Part shown: positions 1 to 8,239 of the stretch, piece after piece
Layout of the letters: each line of letters begins with the position of its first letter
Numbering within the stretch: position 1 is the first letter of the stretch
NCBI RefSeq assembly: GCF_004054105.1
Contig: NZ_SBLC01000005.1
Span: 1 to 64,000 of the forward strand
Length of the DNA stretch: 64,000 nucleotides
Direction of reading: 5' to 3'
Source of the DNA: Falsigemmobacter intermedius
Lineage (GTDB): Bacteria; Pseudomonadota; Alphaproteobacteria; Rhodobacterales; Rhodobacteraceae
Position numbers and translations under genes: made by a program
The notes under the pieces: model-generated
Told to the model about the DNA's origin: nothing
Seen by the model: the letters and a program-made list of their open reading frames with translations, nothing else
Databases searched by the model: none

Positions 1-56
1 GGATGGAGCAGCAGGTGGCGCAGATCTGCAAGGTGCTGAACGTGAAGCTGGACTGA
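1..56 (+). CDS. C-terminal tail of a gene cut by the window edge
   Basis: The third forward frame reads a short C-terminal peptide ending in KVLNVKLD and stops at 54-56. The gene itself lies left of the window, so no function can be given. A second forward frame is also open from the window edge to a stop at 308-310, so it is not certain which frame is coding. The wording of this tail looks more like natural protein than the alternative frame does. Its position inside the presumed mobile-element edge suggests an accessory gene, but that is inference. Confidence 0.35.
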   Translation, partial: MEQQVAQICKVLNVKLD

Positions 57-151
57 CCTTCGGAGCTTGGGTTGCCCGTTGTTCGGCTCTCGCGGCGTCC
101 CTTGGGGGCGCTTGGAAAATCCGCGCAAAGGCCAATCCGCCGCAAATCTTT

Positions 152-310
152 ATGCGCTTCGAAGACCACAGCTCAGTTTTCATACGGCCCGACAATCTGC
201 GGATCGGAAAAGCAGGCAAAACGGCAGAGGCCTTTATGAAAATCTATTTCCCGAGCAACGAAGAGCCTGAAATCCCGAAAGAGGATGACGATCTGCCCAG
301 CCCGTGGTGA
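152..310 (+). CDS. Hypothetical small protein (52 aa) or C-terminus of a longer gene
   Basis: An ATG at 152 opens a 52-residue frame ending in an acidic tail with EEPEIPKEDDD. No family is recognised. The same frame is open back to the window edge, so this may be the end of a longer gene that overlaps the tail at 1-56. I see no strong ribosome binding site before the ATG. Its composition is mixed and charged, unlike most GC-rich shadow frames, which is why it is listed. It would belong to the accessory region left of tRNA-Thr. Confidence 0.25.
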   Translation: MRFEDHSSVFIRPDNLRIGKAGKTAEAFMKIYFPSNEEPEIPKEDDDLPSPW

Positions 311-522
311 GCGGAAAATCTTTATGAATTGCGAAAGGGAGAACCGAGAAGCGCAGGAAATAAAATAGGAGAACGCTTCGGAAATAGAATGTGACGTGCT
401 CAGGCCCTGCCGATTTATGTGGACAACCAAAATCAGCATCTTGGGGCACGGGCGATCAAGGGCGACAATATCAGCACATGCCAACCCGCCCCGAATGACG
501 GGGCTTCATAAGGAGGAGACTA

Positions 523-789
523 ATGGAACCCGCCTATATCAAGGCAACCGAAAGGGATGAGCTCATCGCCCGCAAGCCGCGCCTGCGTCGGGATGAAGCC
601 TGTCGTTATCTCGAAACCCAGTTCGGGTTGAGCTATGCGCCGGCCACCTTGGCAACGCTTGCCACGCGCGGCGGTGGTCCTGCCTATCAGTTGGCGAACC
701 GCACGCCGCTCTATCCCAAGACCGCTCTGGATGAGTGGGCCCTTGAAAAGCTCGGCCCGCTGCGCAGTTCGACCTCCGATACTCTGTAA
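523..789 (+). CDS. AlpA/excisionase-like helix-turn-helix protein
   Basis: This 88-residue basic protein has a start well placed behind a GGAGGAG ribosome binding site. Residues about 20-75 read as a MerR/Xis-type winged helix: RRDEACRYLE, then an ATLATLA helix, then a GGGPAY turn followed by YPKTALDEWA. That is the usual pattern of AlpA-like and excisionase-like proteins, which bind DNA next to phage or island attachment sites and help excision or regulate the integrase. The tRNA-Thr 3' end lies about 290 bp downstream, which fits. The exact role, excision versus transcriptional control, cannot be told from sequence. Confidence 0.6.
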   Translation: MEPAYIKATERDELIARKPRLRRDEACRYLETQFGLSYAPATLATLATRGGGPAYQLANRTPLYPKTALDEWALEKLGPLRSSTSDTL

Positions 790-992
790 GCCCTTTTGTC
801 AGCCGCCGCACAGGTGGCCGTTTCGCCCGCTCACGTGGGACATCCATTTTCAAGCATACCTATGATCGAGAGTTGCCGATCAGATTCGCAACTCAGGCTG
901 AGAAGCTCGGATTTTCGATGCGTCGGCCGATCTGGCCTAAAACCATGCTTCACATTTTCGCGATGATGGCTCTGGGTCCAAGCGTCAAATCT

Positions 993-1012
993 GGTTCCAC
1001 GGTGGTTCCACG
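993..1012 (+). repeat. Phased direct repeat, possible integrase arm sites
   Basis: GGTTCCACG occurs at 993-1001 and again at 1004-1012, an 11-bp period close to one helical turn. Short phased direct repeats near a tRNA 3' end are typical of integrase or excisionase binding arms. The interpretation is inference. Confidence 0.4.
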
Positions 1013-1025
1013 AGAGCCGAAATGC

Positions 1026-1054
1026 AAAAGGCCGCCCCGAAGGGCGGCCATTTT
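1026..1054 (-). terminator. Rho-independent terminator of tRNA-Thr
   Basis: GGCCGCCC and GGGCGGCC form an 8-bp stem at 1030-1049 with a tight loop. On the minus strand the stem is followed by a T-run, about 30 nt past the tRNA 3' end. Confidence 0.8.
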
Positions 1055-1057
1055 ATG

Positions 1058-1080
1058 CTGGTATTCCAGTAGGATACTGG
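1058..1080. repeat. Nested inverted repeats touching the tRNA-Thr 3' end
   Basis: Two small hairpins share an arm: CTGG-tatt-CCAG, and CCAGTA-gga-TACTGG at 1066-1080. The second one includes the encoded CCA of the tRNA. The block could be a recombinase core site or part of a tRNA trailer structure. Confidence 0.35.
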
Positions 1081-1153
1081 TGCCGCTGAAGGGACTCGAA
1101 CCCCCGACCCCATCATTACGAATGACGTGCTCTACCAGCTGAGCTACAGCGGC
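1078..1153 (-). tRNA. tRNA-Thr (anticodon CGU)
   Basis: A 76-nt cloverleaf on the minus strand starts GCCGCTG and ends CAGCGGC-A-CCA, with CCA encoded. The D-arm carries AGCTGGTAGA and the T-arm GGTTCGAGTCC. The anticodon loop TTCGTAA gives CGU, which reads the ACG threonine codon. A promoter lies just upstream and a terminator just downstream, so it is a single-gene unit. Its 3' end forms the border with the accessory region to the left. Confidence 0.95.
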
Positions 1154-1197
1154 ACCTTTTGCAGTCTTTGGCCTTCAAGGCTTCGGATGCTTCGCCG

Positions 1198-1226
1198 GAT
1201 TTACACGCAGGCTCCGGGCTTGGCAA
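1198..1226 (-). promoter_or_regulatory. Sigma-70-type promoter for tRNA-Thr
   Basis: On the minus strand TTGCCA is followed after 17 bp by TAAATC. The -10 hexamer is identical to that of the three tRNA-Leu promoters near 26.2-26.8 kb. The tRNA begins about 45 nt downstream. Confidence 0.65.
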
Positions 1227-1277
1227 GCGGGCTTTGCAGCCCGCTTCGCACTTTTCTCAGAGTTTTCGGCCTCTTGC

Positions 1278-2840
1278 TCAAAAGGCGCCGCGCCGGGCCA
1301 GTTCTTCGGGGGTGACGGGTTCGGTGCTGACGAAGGGCGAGGCCGCGGGTTTTACCGGTTCGGGCTCATCCTCCGCCCCCGTCTCCGCCTCCGCCTCGGG
1401 CGGCGCGGGGGCGGTCTCGGGCTCCGCAGCTTCAGTGGGCTCAACGACCGGGGCGGCAGGGGTGGGGCTTCCGACGATCAGCGGCAGCATCTCTGTGCCG
1501 GTCGGGCTTGCGGTGCCGGCGTCGGGGGCCTCTGACCAGCTGAGGGTATCAAAGCCACCGCAGTGGGGGCAGACCGGGACCCAGGCCGCATGGATGCTGT
1601 TGCAGCTGCCGCAGACCCATTGCAACCCGCGCGGCGCGCTGAGTGCACGGGCCAGCCAGCCACGCACCACGGCGTCATCTGCGCCCATGCCGCGCTCAAT
1701 GGCGGCCATGATCGTCAGCACGCGCACCACCGGACGGGTGGTGACCAGATCGCCAAGGGCGCGGCGGGCCGTGGGGAAGTCTTCGGCGGCGATATTCAGT
1801 TCCGCCAGCAGCATCCGCGTTTCTTCGTGATCGGGGTGAATATCCGTCAGCACCTCAAAGCGGCGCAGCCGCGCCTGCGGGCTCTCAGAGGGCTCAATCT
1901 CTGCGAAGGCTGCGGCCAGTTCGGGATGGGGCTGCGCCTCCCAGGCCGTTTTCAGAACCCTTTGGGCGAGTTTGGATTTACCCTCAGCAATATAGCTGCG
2001 CGCCGCCATAGCGGCAGCAGGGATCAGGTCGGGCGAGGCTTTGTTCGCGGCAATCGCGGCCTCGCGGGCCTCGATGGAGCTTTCGCCATCGAGCAGAACC
2101 TTTGCCTCCTGCAGCGCAAAAAGGGCGTCGCGGCGCTTCCAGACATCTTTCGGCAACGCCCCGGCCTTCAGCTTAGCCGAGAGGGTGGCCCTTGCGCCGT
2201 GCCAGTCTTCGGCTCCGGTCTGAAGCTGCAAAAGCAGATCCTGCATTTCATTGTGACGCGGCTTCAGCGCGAGGGCTTTTTCGGCCAGTTTCAGCGCCGT
2301 CTCGGTATCGCCGGCCTCAAGCTTCAGCTTCAGCAGGCCACGCACGGCAACAAAGCGCGCGCGGTCGTCACTCAGCAGCCTGCGATAGGCGGCTTCGGCC
2401 CTGGCGCTGTCACCCGCCGCCTGGGCGGCCTCGGCCTCGATCAGGCTGGTGAGTTCCGGGCGATCCAGCAGGCGCTGCGCTTTTTCTGCCCGCGCCATGG
2501 CGACGCGGTTCTCACCCGAAGCCAGGGCGATCATCGCCTCTGACAGGGCGTTCAGGCCGCGTCTTTCCCGGTTTGAGCTGAAATAGCGCGACAGGGCCGT
2601 GTCATCACCGGCAAAGAAGCGCCCGATTGCCAGCACCAGTCCGATGATCCGCGCCATCAGCCAAAGGCCAAAGACTGCCACCACAGAGGCGATCACGGCC
2701 TGCAGCGGTGCCAGCGTGATTTCTTTGCCCATCATGGCGATGCGGATCCCGCCCTGCGCCGAGGAGAGGGCCGCGGCCACCCAGGCCAGCAGCGCCAGGA
2801 TGATGAAAAAGAGGATCGCTTTGATCAGGGTCCAGGGCAT
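1278..2840 (-). CDS. hemY: HemY-type membrane TPR protein
   Basis: This 520-residue protein starts with two hydrophobic segments (about 5-25 and 43-75) in the HemY_N pattern and then carries tetratricopeptide-like helices to about residue 400. Near 405-435 there is a CGSC...CPHC zinc ribbon ending FDTLSW, resembling the rubredoxin-like ribbon of LapB. The C-terminus is a low-complexity Ala/Pro/Glu tail. Family knowledge places it in the inner membrane with a role linked to haem synthesis, although the biochemistry is unsettled. It is the last gene of a hemD-mitofilin-hemY operon, with an 11-bp gap to its neighbour. This gene is not the oxygen-dependent protoporphyrinogen oxidase that has the same name in some Gram-positives. 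Confidence 0.88.
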   Translation of the reverse strand: MPWTLIKAILFFIILALLAWVAAALSSAQGGIRIAMMGKEITLAPLQAVIASVVAVFGLWLMARIIGLVLAIGRFFAGDDTALSRYFSSNRERRGLNALSEAMIALASGENRVAMARAEKAQRLLDRPELTSLIEAEAAQAAGDSARAEAAYRRLLSDDRARFVAVRGLLKLKLEAGDTETALKLAEKALALKPRHNEMQDLLLQLQTGAEDWHGARATLSAKLKAGALPKDVWKRRDALFALQEAKVLLDGESSIEAREAAIAANKASPDLIPAAAMAARSYIAEGKSKLAQRVLKTAWEAQPHPELAAAFAEIEPSESPQARLRRFEVLTDIHPDHEETRMLLAELNIAAEDFPTARRALGDLVTTRPVVRVLTIMAAIERGMGADDAVVRGWLARALSAPRGLQWVCGSCNSIHAAWVPVCPHCGGFDTLSWSEAPDAGTASPTGTEMLPLIVGSPTPAAPVVEPTEAAEPETAPAPPEAEAETGAEDEPEPVKPAASPFVSTEPVTPEELARRGAF

Positions 2841-2850
2841 ATCCGGCCTC

Positions 2851-4164
2851 TCACTGCGCGGCTGACTGAAGGAGGGCCGCGGCGGATGTCGCAGCCTCCT
2901 GACGGGCGCGGGCCTCAGAAAGCCAGGTCGCCATGGCGGGGGCCGCAGCGGCCGCCGGGCTGAGGGCTTCAGCCTCGCTCAGCGCGGTGGCCAGATTATT
3001 GGCCGAAACCGCGGCTTCCATACGCGAGAGCACCGCATCGGCATCGGTCCCCTCCTGGGGGTTCAGCGAGCGGATATTGGCCTGCGAGAAGAGGAAGGCA
3101 GTGACGCGGTCCCCCAGCCCCGCCCCCTCAGGCGGGCGGGCATCTGCGGCAAGCGCTGCGCGGGCGGCTTCGGGGAAGCTTTGCTGCAGGGCCGCCAGAG
3201 TGCGGACACCGGCGGCATTGGCCTGAAGCTCCTGCGGCAGGGCAAAGCCCGCGGCGGTCAGATCCTTCAGCGCGGCTTCAAGCGAGGTGCCCGCATCGAT
3301 GGCCGTGGCCAGACGCAGCGCCGCAGCCTCAGCGCGGGTGGCGCTGGCGCGGGTCTCAGCCTCACGTGCGAGTTCTGCGGCCCGGGCTTCCGTGGCCTCG
3401 CGCTCTGCCAGCGTGGCGGCGCGCAGGGCTTCAATCTCGGCGCGCAGGCTGTCGGTCTCGCCGCTGTCGGCAAGACCCGCTTTCAGTCGTTCGATCTCGG
3501 CTTTCAGACCGACAATCTCTGCCGTCAGGTCCGCGCCGCCTTCCGTCAGGACCTGCGCCTCCGGCAGGGGGCGGTTGCGAAGCTCTTCAATTTCCGCAGC
3601 AAGCGCGGAGAGGCGGCTTTCATCTGCGCCGGTCCCGGCAGGCCCTGCGGCCAGTTGTGCCTCCAGCGCCTCGATCCGCGCCATCAGCGGTGCCGTGTCC
3701 GTCGCTTCGGGCCTTTGTGCGAGGGCAGTCTCAGCGCGGGCAAGGCGCTCTTCCAGCGAGGACTGCGCAGCGCTGTCCTGCACGGCAATCGGCCAGCCTT
3801 TGGGCATATATTGCGCCGCACCATAGCCGATGCCCGCAGCAATCAATCCGCCAAGGATCGGCAGGAAGGGGCCGCGCCGCTTTGGCTCAGCCAGGGGTGG
3901 CGGGGATACGGCTGCGGCAGAGGGTGTCGTCAGCGCCGCAGGTTCAGCCTCCGGGATGGGTTCTGGGGCGGATGGCTCCTGGGGTGGAAGATCCTGTGGC
4001 GTCAGAGGTTTATCTGTCGCCCCGGTTGTTTCTTCCGGGTCAGTGTGCTGCGCGGAGGGCGGAGAGGAAAAGCGCCTGGCATGCGCCTTCGGGCTTTGGA
4101 TGGCCTCATCAGCGGGGGTGGTTCCCGCGGAAGTCTCGTTTTGTTCGGTCACCCTCGCCTCCAT
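2851..4164 (-). CDS. Mitofilin-like inner-membrane coiled-coil protein
   Basis: The 437-residue product has a Pro/Glu-rich cytoplasmic N-terminus, one membrane segment (about residues 117-135, ILGGLIAAGIGYGAA), a long Ala/Glu/Arg coiled coil to about residue 290, and a C-terminal helical domain. This is the COG4223/mitofilin-like layout, distantly related to mitochondrial Mic60, which shapes inner membranes. It sits between hemD and hemY, a conserved alphaproteobacterial arrangement. I chose the ATG at 4164, preceded by AGGA, over a TTG at 4227 that would extend the frame by 21 residues. The direct role in haem synthesis, if any, is unknown. Confidence 0.8.
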   Translation of the reverse strand: MEARVTEQNETSAGTTPADEAIQSPKAHARRFSSPPSAQHTDPEETTGATDKPLTPQDLPPQEPSAPEPIPEAEPAALTTPSAAAVSPPPLAEPKRRGPFLPILGGLIAAGIGYGAAQYMPKGWPIAVQDSAAQSSLEERLARAETALAQRPEATDTAPLMARIEALEAQLAAGPAGTGADESRLSALAAEIEELRNRPLPEAQVLTEGGADLTAEIVGLKAEIERLKAGLADSGETDSLRAEIEALRAATLAEREATEARAAELAREAETRASATRAEAAALRLATAIDAGTSLEAALKDLTAAGFALPQELQANAAGVRTLAALQQSFPEAARAALAADARPPEGAGLGDRVTAFLFSQANIRSLNPQEGTDADAVLSRMEAAVSANNLATALSEAEALSPAAAAAPAMATWLSEARARQEAATSAAALLQSAAQ

Positions 4165-4223
4165 AACAGTCCTGCGGCGGATGGTCGCCACATTGCCTAT
4201 AACTATCGGACCCGGCGTCGGTT

Positions 4224-4952
4224 TCAAGCTTTGGTGGTGAATCCGGGCAGATCAGAGAGCGCGCAGAGCATGCCGTCGAGGTCCGGCGTGGGGGCAACGG
4301 CAACCGAAGCGGCCCTGAGCGGCGCCACCGCGCGGGCGGCGGCCGCGCTGATGACCGCCAGCCGAAGTCGGGGGCAGGGCCGATCGGAGAGGGCCTCTGC
4401 CAGCAGGCGACCGCTGCGCGGAGAGAAGACCGGGATGATCAGCCGCTCAGGGCTGTGCATCAGCAGATCTGCCGCCTCTTTGCTCAGCGGCAGCGGGTCC
4501 TGGGCGTAGACGACAAGCTCATGGATCTCCATGCCTGCGGCATTCAGCCGCCCGGCCAGATTGCCCGCCGCCTCGCGCCCGCGGGCGTGCAGCCAGCGCC
4601 CCTTGAGCTGCCGCGCTGTCAGCTCCCGCACAAGCCCCTCGGCATCGCCGCCTACAACCTCGGCCTGCCAGCCTGCGGCTTCGGCGGATTCGGCGGTGCG
4701 CGGACCGACGCAAATCGCTGTTCCGCGGCGGCTTTCCAGCGCAGCGAAAGCGGCAACTCCGGTCTCAGAGGTGAAGATCATCCCCTCGGGCTGCCACTCC
4801 GGCAGGGCGGGGTGAAAGAAGACCGTCGTCATCAAAGGCGCGATCAGTACATCAAACCCGGTGCCGAAAGCCGCGCGCGCCTGGTCGGCAAAGCGCAGCG
4901 AGGCAGGCTCGGGGCGGGTTAGCAGCAGAAGCGGGCGGTATTGTCCGGACAT
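4224..4952 (-). CDS. hemD: Uroporphyrinogen-III synthase
   Basis: The 242-residue protein fits the HemD family in length and shows its weakly conserved landmarks: an N-terminal [10 protein letters not shown] start, [16 protein letters not shown] in the middle, and a C-terminal [15 protein letters not shown] stretch. HemD cyclises hydroxymethylbilane to uroporphyrinogen III, the branch point to haem, cobalamin and bacteriochlorophyll. It is the first gene of the hemD-mitofilin-hemY operon and is divergent from tsaD, whose start lies about 50 bp away. HemC, which usually precedes it, is not in this window. Confidence 0.88.
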   Translation of the reverse strand: MSGQYRPLLLLTRPEPASLRFADQARAAFGTGFDVLIAPLMTTVFFHPALPEWQPEGMIFTSETGVAAFAALESRRGTAICVGPRTAESAEAAGWQAEVVGGDAEGLVRELTARQLKGRWLHARGREAAGNLAGRLNAAGMEIHELVVYAQDPLPLSKEAADLLMHSPERLIIPVFSPRSGRLLAEALSDRPCPRLRLAVISAAAARAVAPLRAASVAVAPTPDLDGMLCALSDLPGFTTKA

Positions 4953-5003
4953 GGGTCAGGTGTTACCTCCCCTTGCAGCCCCCGGCAACGGGGCGGAGGG
5001 ATT

Positions 5004-6089
5004 ATGGCCGATATACTGACATTTCTGGGTCTCGAGAGCAGCTGTGATGACACCGCAGCCGCCGTGATCCGCCACCGGAAGGGCGAAGCGCCCGAGATCC
5101 TCGCGAATATCGTCGCGGGCCAGGAGGCGCTGCATGCCGCCTTCGGCGGCGTGGTGCCCGAGATTGCGGCCCGCGCCCATGCTGAGCGGATGGATCTTGC
5201 CGTTGAAGAGGCGCTGGCGGCTTCGGGTCTTGATCTTACGGAACTTGACGGCATTGCGGTGACCGCAGGACCGGGTCTCATCGGCGGGGTGCTGGCGGCG
5301 GTGATGTGCGCCAAGGGCCTCTCAGCCGCGACCGGACTGCCGCTGGTGGGGGTGAACCACCTCGCAGGTCATGCGCTGACCCCGCGTCTGACGGATGGTC
5401 TGACTTATCCCTATCTGATGCTCCTCGTCTCAGGCGGGCACTGCCAGTTCCTGCGGGTGGACGGGCCCGAAAGCTTCCGCCGCCTTGGCGGCACCATTGA
5501 CGATGCCCCGGGCGAGGCTTTCGACAAAACCGCCAGACTTCTTGGACTGGCGCAGCCCGGCGGCCCGAATGTTGAACGTGAGGCGGCTTTGGGTGATCCG
5601 AAGCGCTTTGTCTTTCCGCGCCCCCTGCTGGACCGGCCGGGCTGCGATATGTCCTTCTCAGGGCTGAAGACCGCGCTTTTGCGGGCGCGTGATGCCATTA
5701 TTGCCGAAAAGGGCGGGCTGACGGTTCAGGACCGCCGTGACCTTTGTGCGGGCTTTCAGCGGGCCGTGGCGGCTGTCCTGCGCGAGAAGTCGCGTCGGGC
5801 CCTGGTGGAATGCCCGGATGTGACGGCCTTTGCCGTGGCGGGCGGTGTGGCGGCCAATCAGATGATCCGGGGCGAGCTGACGGCGGTTGCCACCGCGGCC
5901 GGGGTGCCCTTCGTGGCCCCGCCGCTGCGGCTTTGTACGGATAATGCGGCGATGATCGCCTGGGCCGGGATTGAGCGTTTTCGCGCCGGCCACAGCGACG
6001 GGCTCGATCTCTCAGCCCGGCCGCGCTGGCCGCTGGATCAGACGGCACCTGCGATGCTGGGGTCGGGGAAAAAAGGGGCCAAAGCATGA
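5004..6089 (+). CDS. tsaD: tRNA N6-threonylcarbamoyladenosine transferase TsaD
   Basis: TsaD transfers the threonylcarbamoyl group to A37 of ANN-reading tRNAs. The 361-residue protein opens with [14 protein letters not shown], has the metal-binding histidines in VNHLAGHAL (about residue 110), the [14 protein letters not shown] loop, and [10 protein letters not shown] near residue 285, all typical of the Kae1/TsaD fold. The frame extends 21 codons upstream, but the ATG at 5004 follows a GGAGG and matches the family start. Its stop overlaps the gpsA start (ATGA), so the two are probably translationally coupled. Confidence 0.96.
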   Translation: MADILTFLGLESSCDDTAAAVIRHRKGEAPEILANIVAGQEALHAAFGGVVPEIAARAHAERMDLAVEEALAASGLDLTELDGIAVTAGPGLIGGVLAAVMCAKGLSAATGLPLVGVNHLAGHALTPRLTDGLTYPYLMLLVSGGHCQFLRVDGPESFRRLGGTIDDAPGEAFDKTARLLGLAQPGGPNVEREAALGDPKRFVFPRPLLDRPGCDMSFSGLKTALLRARDAIIAEKGGLTVQDRRDLCAGFQRAVAAVLREKSRRALVECPDVTAFAVAGGVAANQMIRGELTAVATAAGVPFVAPPLRLCTDNAAMIAWAGIERFRAGHSDGLDLSARPRWPLDQTAPAMLGSGKKGAKA

Positions 6090-7030
6090 CGGTCGTCTTA
6101 GGGGCAGGGGCCTTTGGCACCGCACTGGCGGTGGCGCTTTCGGTCAAAGGTCCGGTCACGCTTTGGGGGCGCAGTCTGCCCTGGGCTGCGGGGCGTGAGA
6201 ACCCGCGCCTGCCTGGTGTGATCCTGCCGGAGGCCATCACGCTGACGGAAGATCTGCCCCGCGCCGGAGAGGCTCCGGTGCTGGTTGCCGTGCCGATGCA
6301 GGCCATGGGGGCCTTTCTGGCGGAGCATCCTGATGTCGTGGGCAAAGCCCCGGTGCTTTGCTCAAAGGGTGTCGATCTGAGCACGCTTCGCGGGCCCTCG
6401 GCGCTGGTCGCGGATCTGATCCCCGGTGCCACCCCCGCCGTGCTGACCGGCCCCAGCTTTGCGGCCGATATCGCCCGCGGCCTGCCCACGGCCCTGACGC
6501 TCGCCTGCGCCGATGAAGCGGTGGGAGAGGCGCTGCAAAGCGCGCTCTCAACCCCGGTGCTGCGGCTTTACCGCACCACCGATGTGATCGGGGCGGAACT
6601 GGGCGGCGCTTTGAAAAACGTGATCGCCATCGCGGCAGGTATCGTCACCGGGGCGGGCTTCGGAGACAGCGCCCGCGCCGCCCTGATGACGCGCGGCTTT
6701 GCCGAGATGACCCGCTTTGCCACCCGGCTTGGGGCGCGTCCTGAAACGCTTTCGGGACTGTCAGGCTTTGGTGATCTGGTGCTGACCTGCACCTCAAGCC
6801 AGTCGCGCAACTTCCGCCACGGCTTTACCCTGGGCCAGGGTCTGCCCCCGGATCTGAGCCAGACGGTTGAGGGGCTGGCCACCGCCCGCGCCGTCATGGC
6901 CCGCGCCGAAAGCCTTGGCATGGCCGCTGATCTGCCGGTCACCGCCATGGTGGCTGCGGTTTCAGCCGGTGATCTGCCTGTGGCGGAAGCCGCGAAACGT
7001 CTTTTGTCCCGCCCCCTCAAAGAGGAATGA
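6086..7030 (+). CDS. gpsA: Glycerol-3-phosphate dehydrogenase [NAD(P)+]
   Basis: GpsA reduces dihydroxyacetone phosphate to sn-glycerol-3-phosphate for phospholipid synthesis. The 314-residue protein begins [14 protein letters not shown], a dinucleotide-binding GxGxxG turn. It carries [15 protein letters not shown], the catalytic-lysine region [14 protein letters not shown], and [19 protein letters not shown], all family signatures. The start overlaps tsaD by 4 nt, and the stop overlaps the YciI-like gene by 4 nt, placing it inside a compact plus-strand operon. Confidence 0.96.
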   Translation: MTVVLGAGAFGTALAVALSVKGPVTLWGRSLPWAAGRENPRLPGVILPEAITLTEDLPRAGEAPVLVAVPMQAMGAFLAEHPDVVGKAPVLCSKGVDLSTLRGPSALVADLIPGATPAVLTGPSFAADIARGLPTALTLACADEAVGEALQSALSTPVLRLYRTTDVIGAELGGALKNVIAIAAGIVTGAGFGDSARAALMTRGFAEMTRFATRLGARPETLSGLSGFGDLVLTCTSSQSRNFRHGFTLGQGLPPDLSQTVEGLATARAVMARAESLGMAADLPVTAMVAAVSAGDLPVAEAAKRLLSRPLKEE

Positions 7031-7302
7031 CCATGTATTTCGCTCTGACCTGCATTGATAAAGCCGACGCGCTTGAGACCCGCCTTGAGAACCGCGCTGC
7101 GCATCTCGAGTTTCTCAACGGCTCGGGCAAGGTGCTCTTTGCAGGCCCCTTCATTGAGAACGAAAAGCCCGTCGGCTCGCTGGTGGTCATTGAGGCTGCC
7201 GATCTGGCCGAGGCCGAGGCCTTCGCCGCCGCCGATCCCTATGCCAAAGCGGGCCTCTTTGAGAGCGTCACGCTGCGCGAATGGCGTCGGGTGATCGGCT
7301 GA
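7027..7302 (+). CDS. YciI-like protein
   Basis: A 91-residue protein of the YCII family, a small ferredoxin-like fold. The conserved His sits in RAAHLEFL and the Asp in [12 protein letters not shown], both typical of YciI proteins. The FAGPF and GSLVVIEA strands also match. The reaction is not established for most members; dehydrochlorinase-like or stress roles have been suggested for relatives. Translation may begin at 7027 or two codons later at 7033, since the frame opens ATG-ACC-ATG. It overlaps gpsA upstream and the EVE gene downstream. Confidence 0.88.
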   Translation: MTMYFALTCIDKADALETRLENRAAHLEFLNGSGKVLFAGPFIENEKPVGSLVVIEAADLAEAEAFAAADPYAKAGLFESVTLREWRRVIG

Positions 7303-7724
7303 TGAACTACTGGCTGTTCAAATCCGAGCCGGACACCTGGTCCTGGGATCAGCAGGTAGCCAAAGGTGAGATCGGCGAAGAATGGGGGGGCGTGCGCAAC
7401 TACCAGGCTCGCAACTTCATGCGCGCGATGGAGATCGGCGATCGCGGCTTCTTTTATCACTCCAATATCGGCAAAGAGGTCGTCGGTGTGGTGGAGGTCT
7501 GCGCCAAAGCCCATCCCGACAGCACCTCGGACGATCCGCGCTGGGAATGCGTCGATATCCGGGCGCTGACGAAGATGCCGGTGCCGGTGACGCTGGAGAT
7601 GTGCAAGCAGGACCACCGCCTGAGCGAGATGGTTCTGGTGACCAACAGCCGCCTCTCGGTGCAGCCGGTGACGCCGGAGCAATGGGCGGTGATCTGTGAA
7701 CTGGGGGGACTTGAGGGCTATTGA
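7302..7724 (+). CDS. EVE domain protein
   Basis: This 140-residue protein is a stand-alone EVE domain, a PUA-like fold. It opens with YWLFKSEPDTWSWD and has GVRNYQARNFMR and FYHSN, the segments that line the modified-base pocket in this family. EVE and YTH domains bind modified nucleotides in RNA or DNA; for housekeeping members such as this one the ligand is not settled. The start overlaps the YciI-like stop (TGATG). It ends the tsaD operon and is followed by a strong terminator. Nothing links it to a restriction system here. Confidence 0.92.
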   Translation: MNYWLFKSEPDTWSWDQQVAKGEIGEEWGGVRNYQARNFMRAMEIGDRGFFYHSNIGKEVVGVVEVCAKAHPDSTSDDPRWECVDIRALTKMPVPVTLEMCKQDHRLSEMVLVTNSRLSVQPVTPEQWAVICELGGLEGY

Positions 7725-7750
7725 GCCCCGATCCCGATTATCCCTCACTA

Positions 7751-7775
7751 AAGGGCCCCTCGGGGCCCTTTTTGC
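7751..7775 (+). terminator. Rho-independent terminator after the tsaD-gpsA-yciI-EVE operon
   Basis: AAGGGCCCC and GGGGCCCTT form a 9-bp stem followed by a T-run, 27 nt past the EVE stop codon. Confidence 0.85.
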
Positions 7776-7793
7776 TGCGCCGTGGGTGCCGGG

Positions 7794-8114
7794 TCAGGGC
7801 AGATCGGTGCTGCCGCGCAGCCCCTGCATCAGCCGCGAGACGGCGCGGCCGTCGAGGGGCTTGTCGGGCGAGGTCACATCGACACGCGGCCCCTGTCCGC
7901 CGCTCCAGCCGATGCGGGCTGAAAGCCGGTGCGGCTCATCGCTTATCACCTCAAGGGTCAGGCTGGCGCTGCTGCTGCGGAAGGTTTCGCCTGCGGCCGC
8001 GCAGATGCGCTCGCGGCCCAGATGCCCGCTGGCACCGGTGCAGCGGATCTCAGCCGCCACAGCGGGCGGCGCGAGAGAGAGCAGACAGATCAGAGCGGAG
8101 AATGTCTTACGCAT
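7794..8114 (-). CDS. Hypothetical secreted protein
   Basis: A 106-residue protein with a clear signal peptide (KTFSALICLLSLAPPAVAA, probable cut after AVAA) and a small domain with two cysteines that could form a disulfide (IRCTG and ERICAA). No family is recognised. The C-terminus contains DKPLDGRAVSRLMQGL. The start at 8114 is chosen over 8132 because it begins the signal peptide with MRK. It is convergent with the EVE operon and divergent from the polysaccharide genes. Confidence 0.6.
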   Translation of the reverse strand: MRKTFSALICLLSLAPPAVAAEIRCTGASGHLGRERICAAAGETFRSSSASLTLEVISDEPHRLSARIGWSGGQGPRVDVTSPDKPLDGRAVSRLMQGLRGSTDLP

Positions 8115-8239
8115 GGGCCTGATATAACACATCCCCCCCGCGCATCACAGGGGCAGCACAGGTCACCCGCTCTTGCCAGACGGGCGGGGCCGGGTCAGAG
8201 TGAATAACAATCTGTGGTTGTATTTTGCGAGGGCTGTCG

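Larger units (their letters stand above)
1..1077. mobile_element. Probable edge of an integrated element next to tRNA-Thr
   Basis: This stretch ends exactly at the 3' end of a tRNA-Thr gene, a common target of tyrosine integrases. It holds a small helix-turn-helix gene of the excisionase/AlpA type (523-789), phased 9-bp direct repeats at 993-1012, and base composition lower in GC than the rest of the window, especially about 310-520. Positions 311-522 and 790-992 contain no gene I can support. No integrase is visible, and the far attachment site would lie outside the window. Against the idea, the tRNA appears to keep a good terminator (1026-1054), which could be native flanking DNA. It could also be an old, decayed insertion. 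Confidence 0.4.

Noticed and set aside
563-853. A minus-strand frame covering the excisionase-like gene
   Set aside because: The plus-strand gene has a good ribosome binding site and family pattern; the minus frame has neither.
873-1142. A plus-strand frame ending in the tRNA-Thr region
   Set aside because: Its C-terminal part is a translation of the tRNA antisense strand, and the start has no ribosome binding site. The stretch before it may be decayed element DNA, but no protein family is visible.
3181-4509. Long plus-strand frames over hemD and the mitofilin-like gene
   Set aside because: They have no family features and lie antisense to recognised genes.
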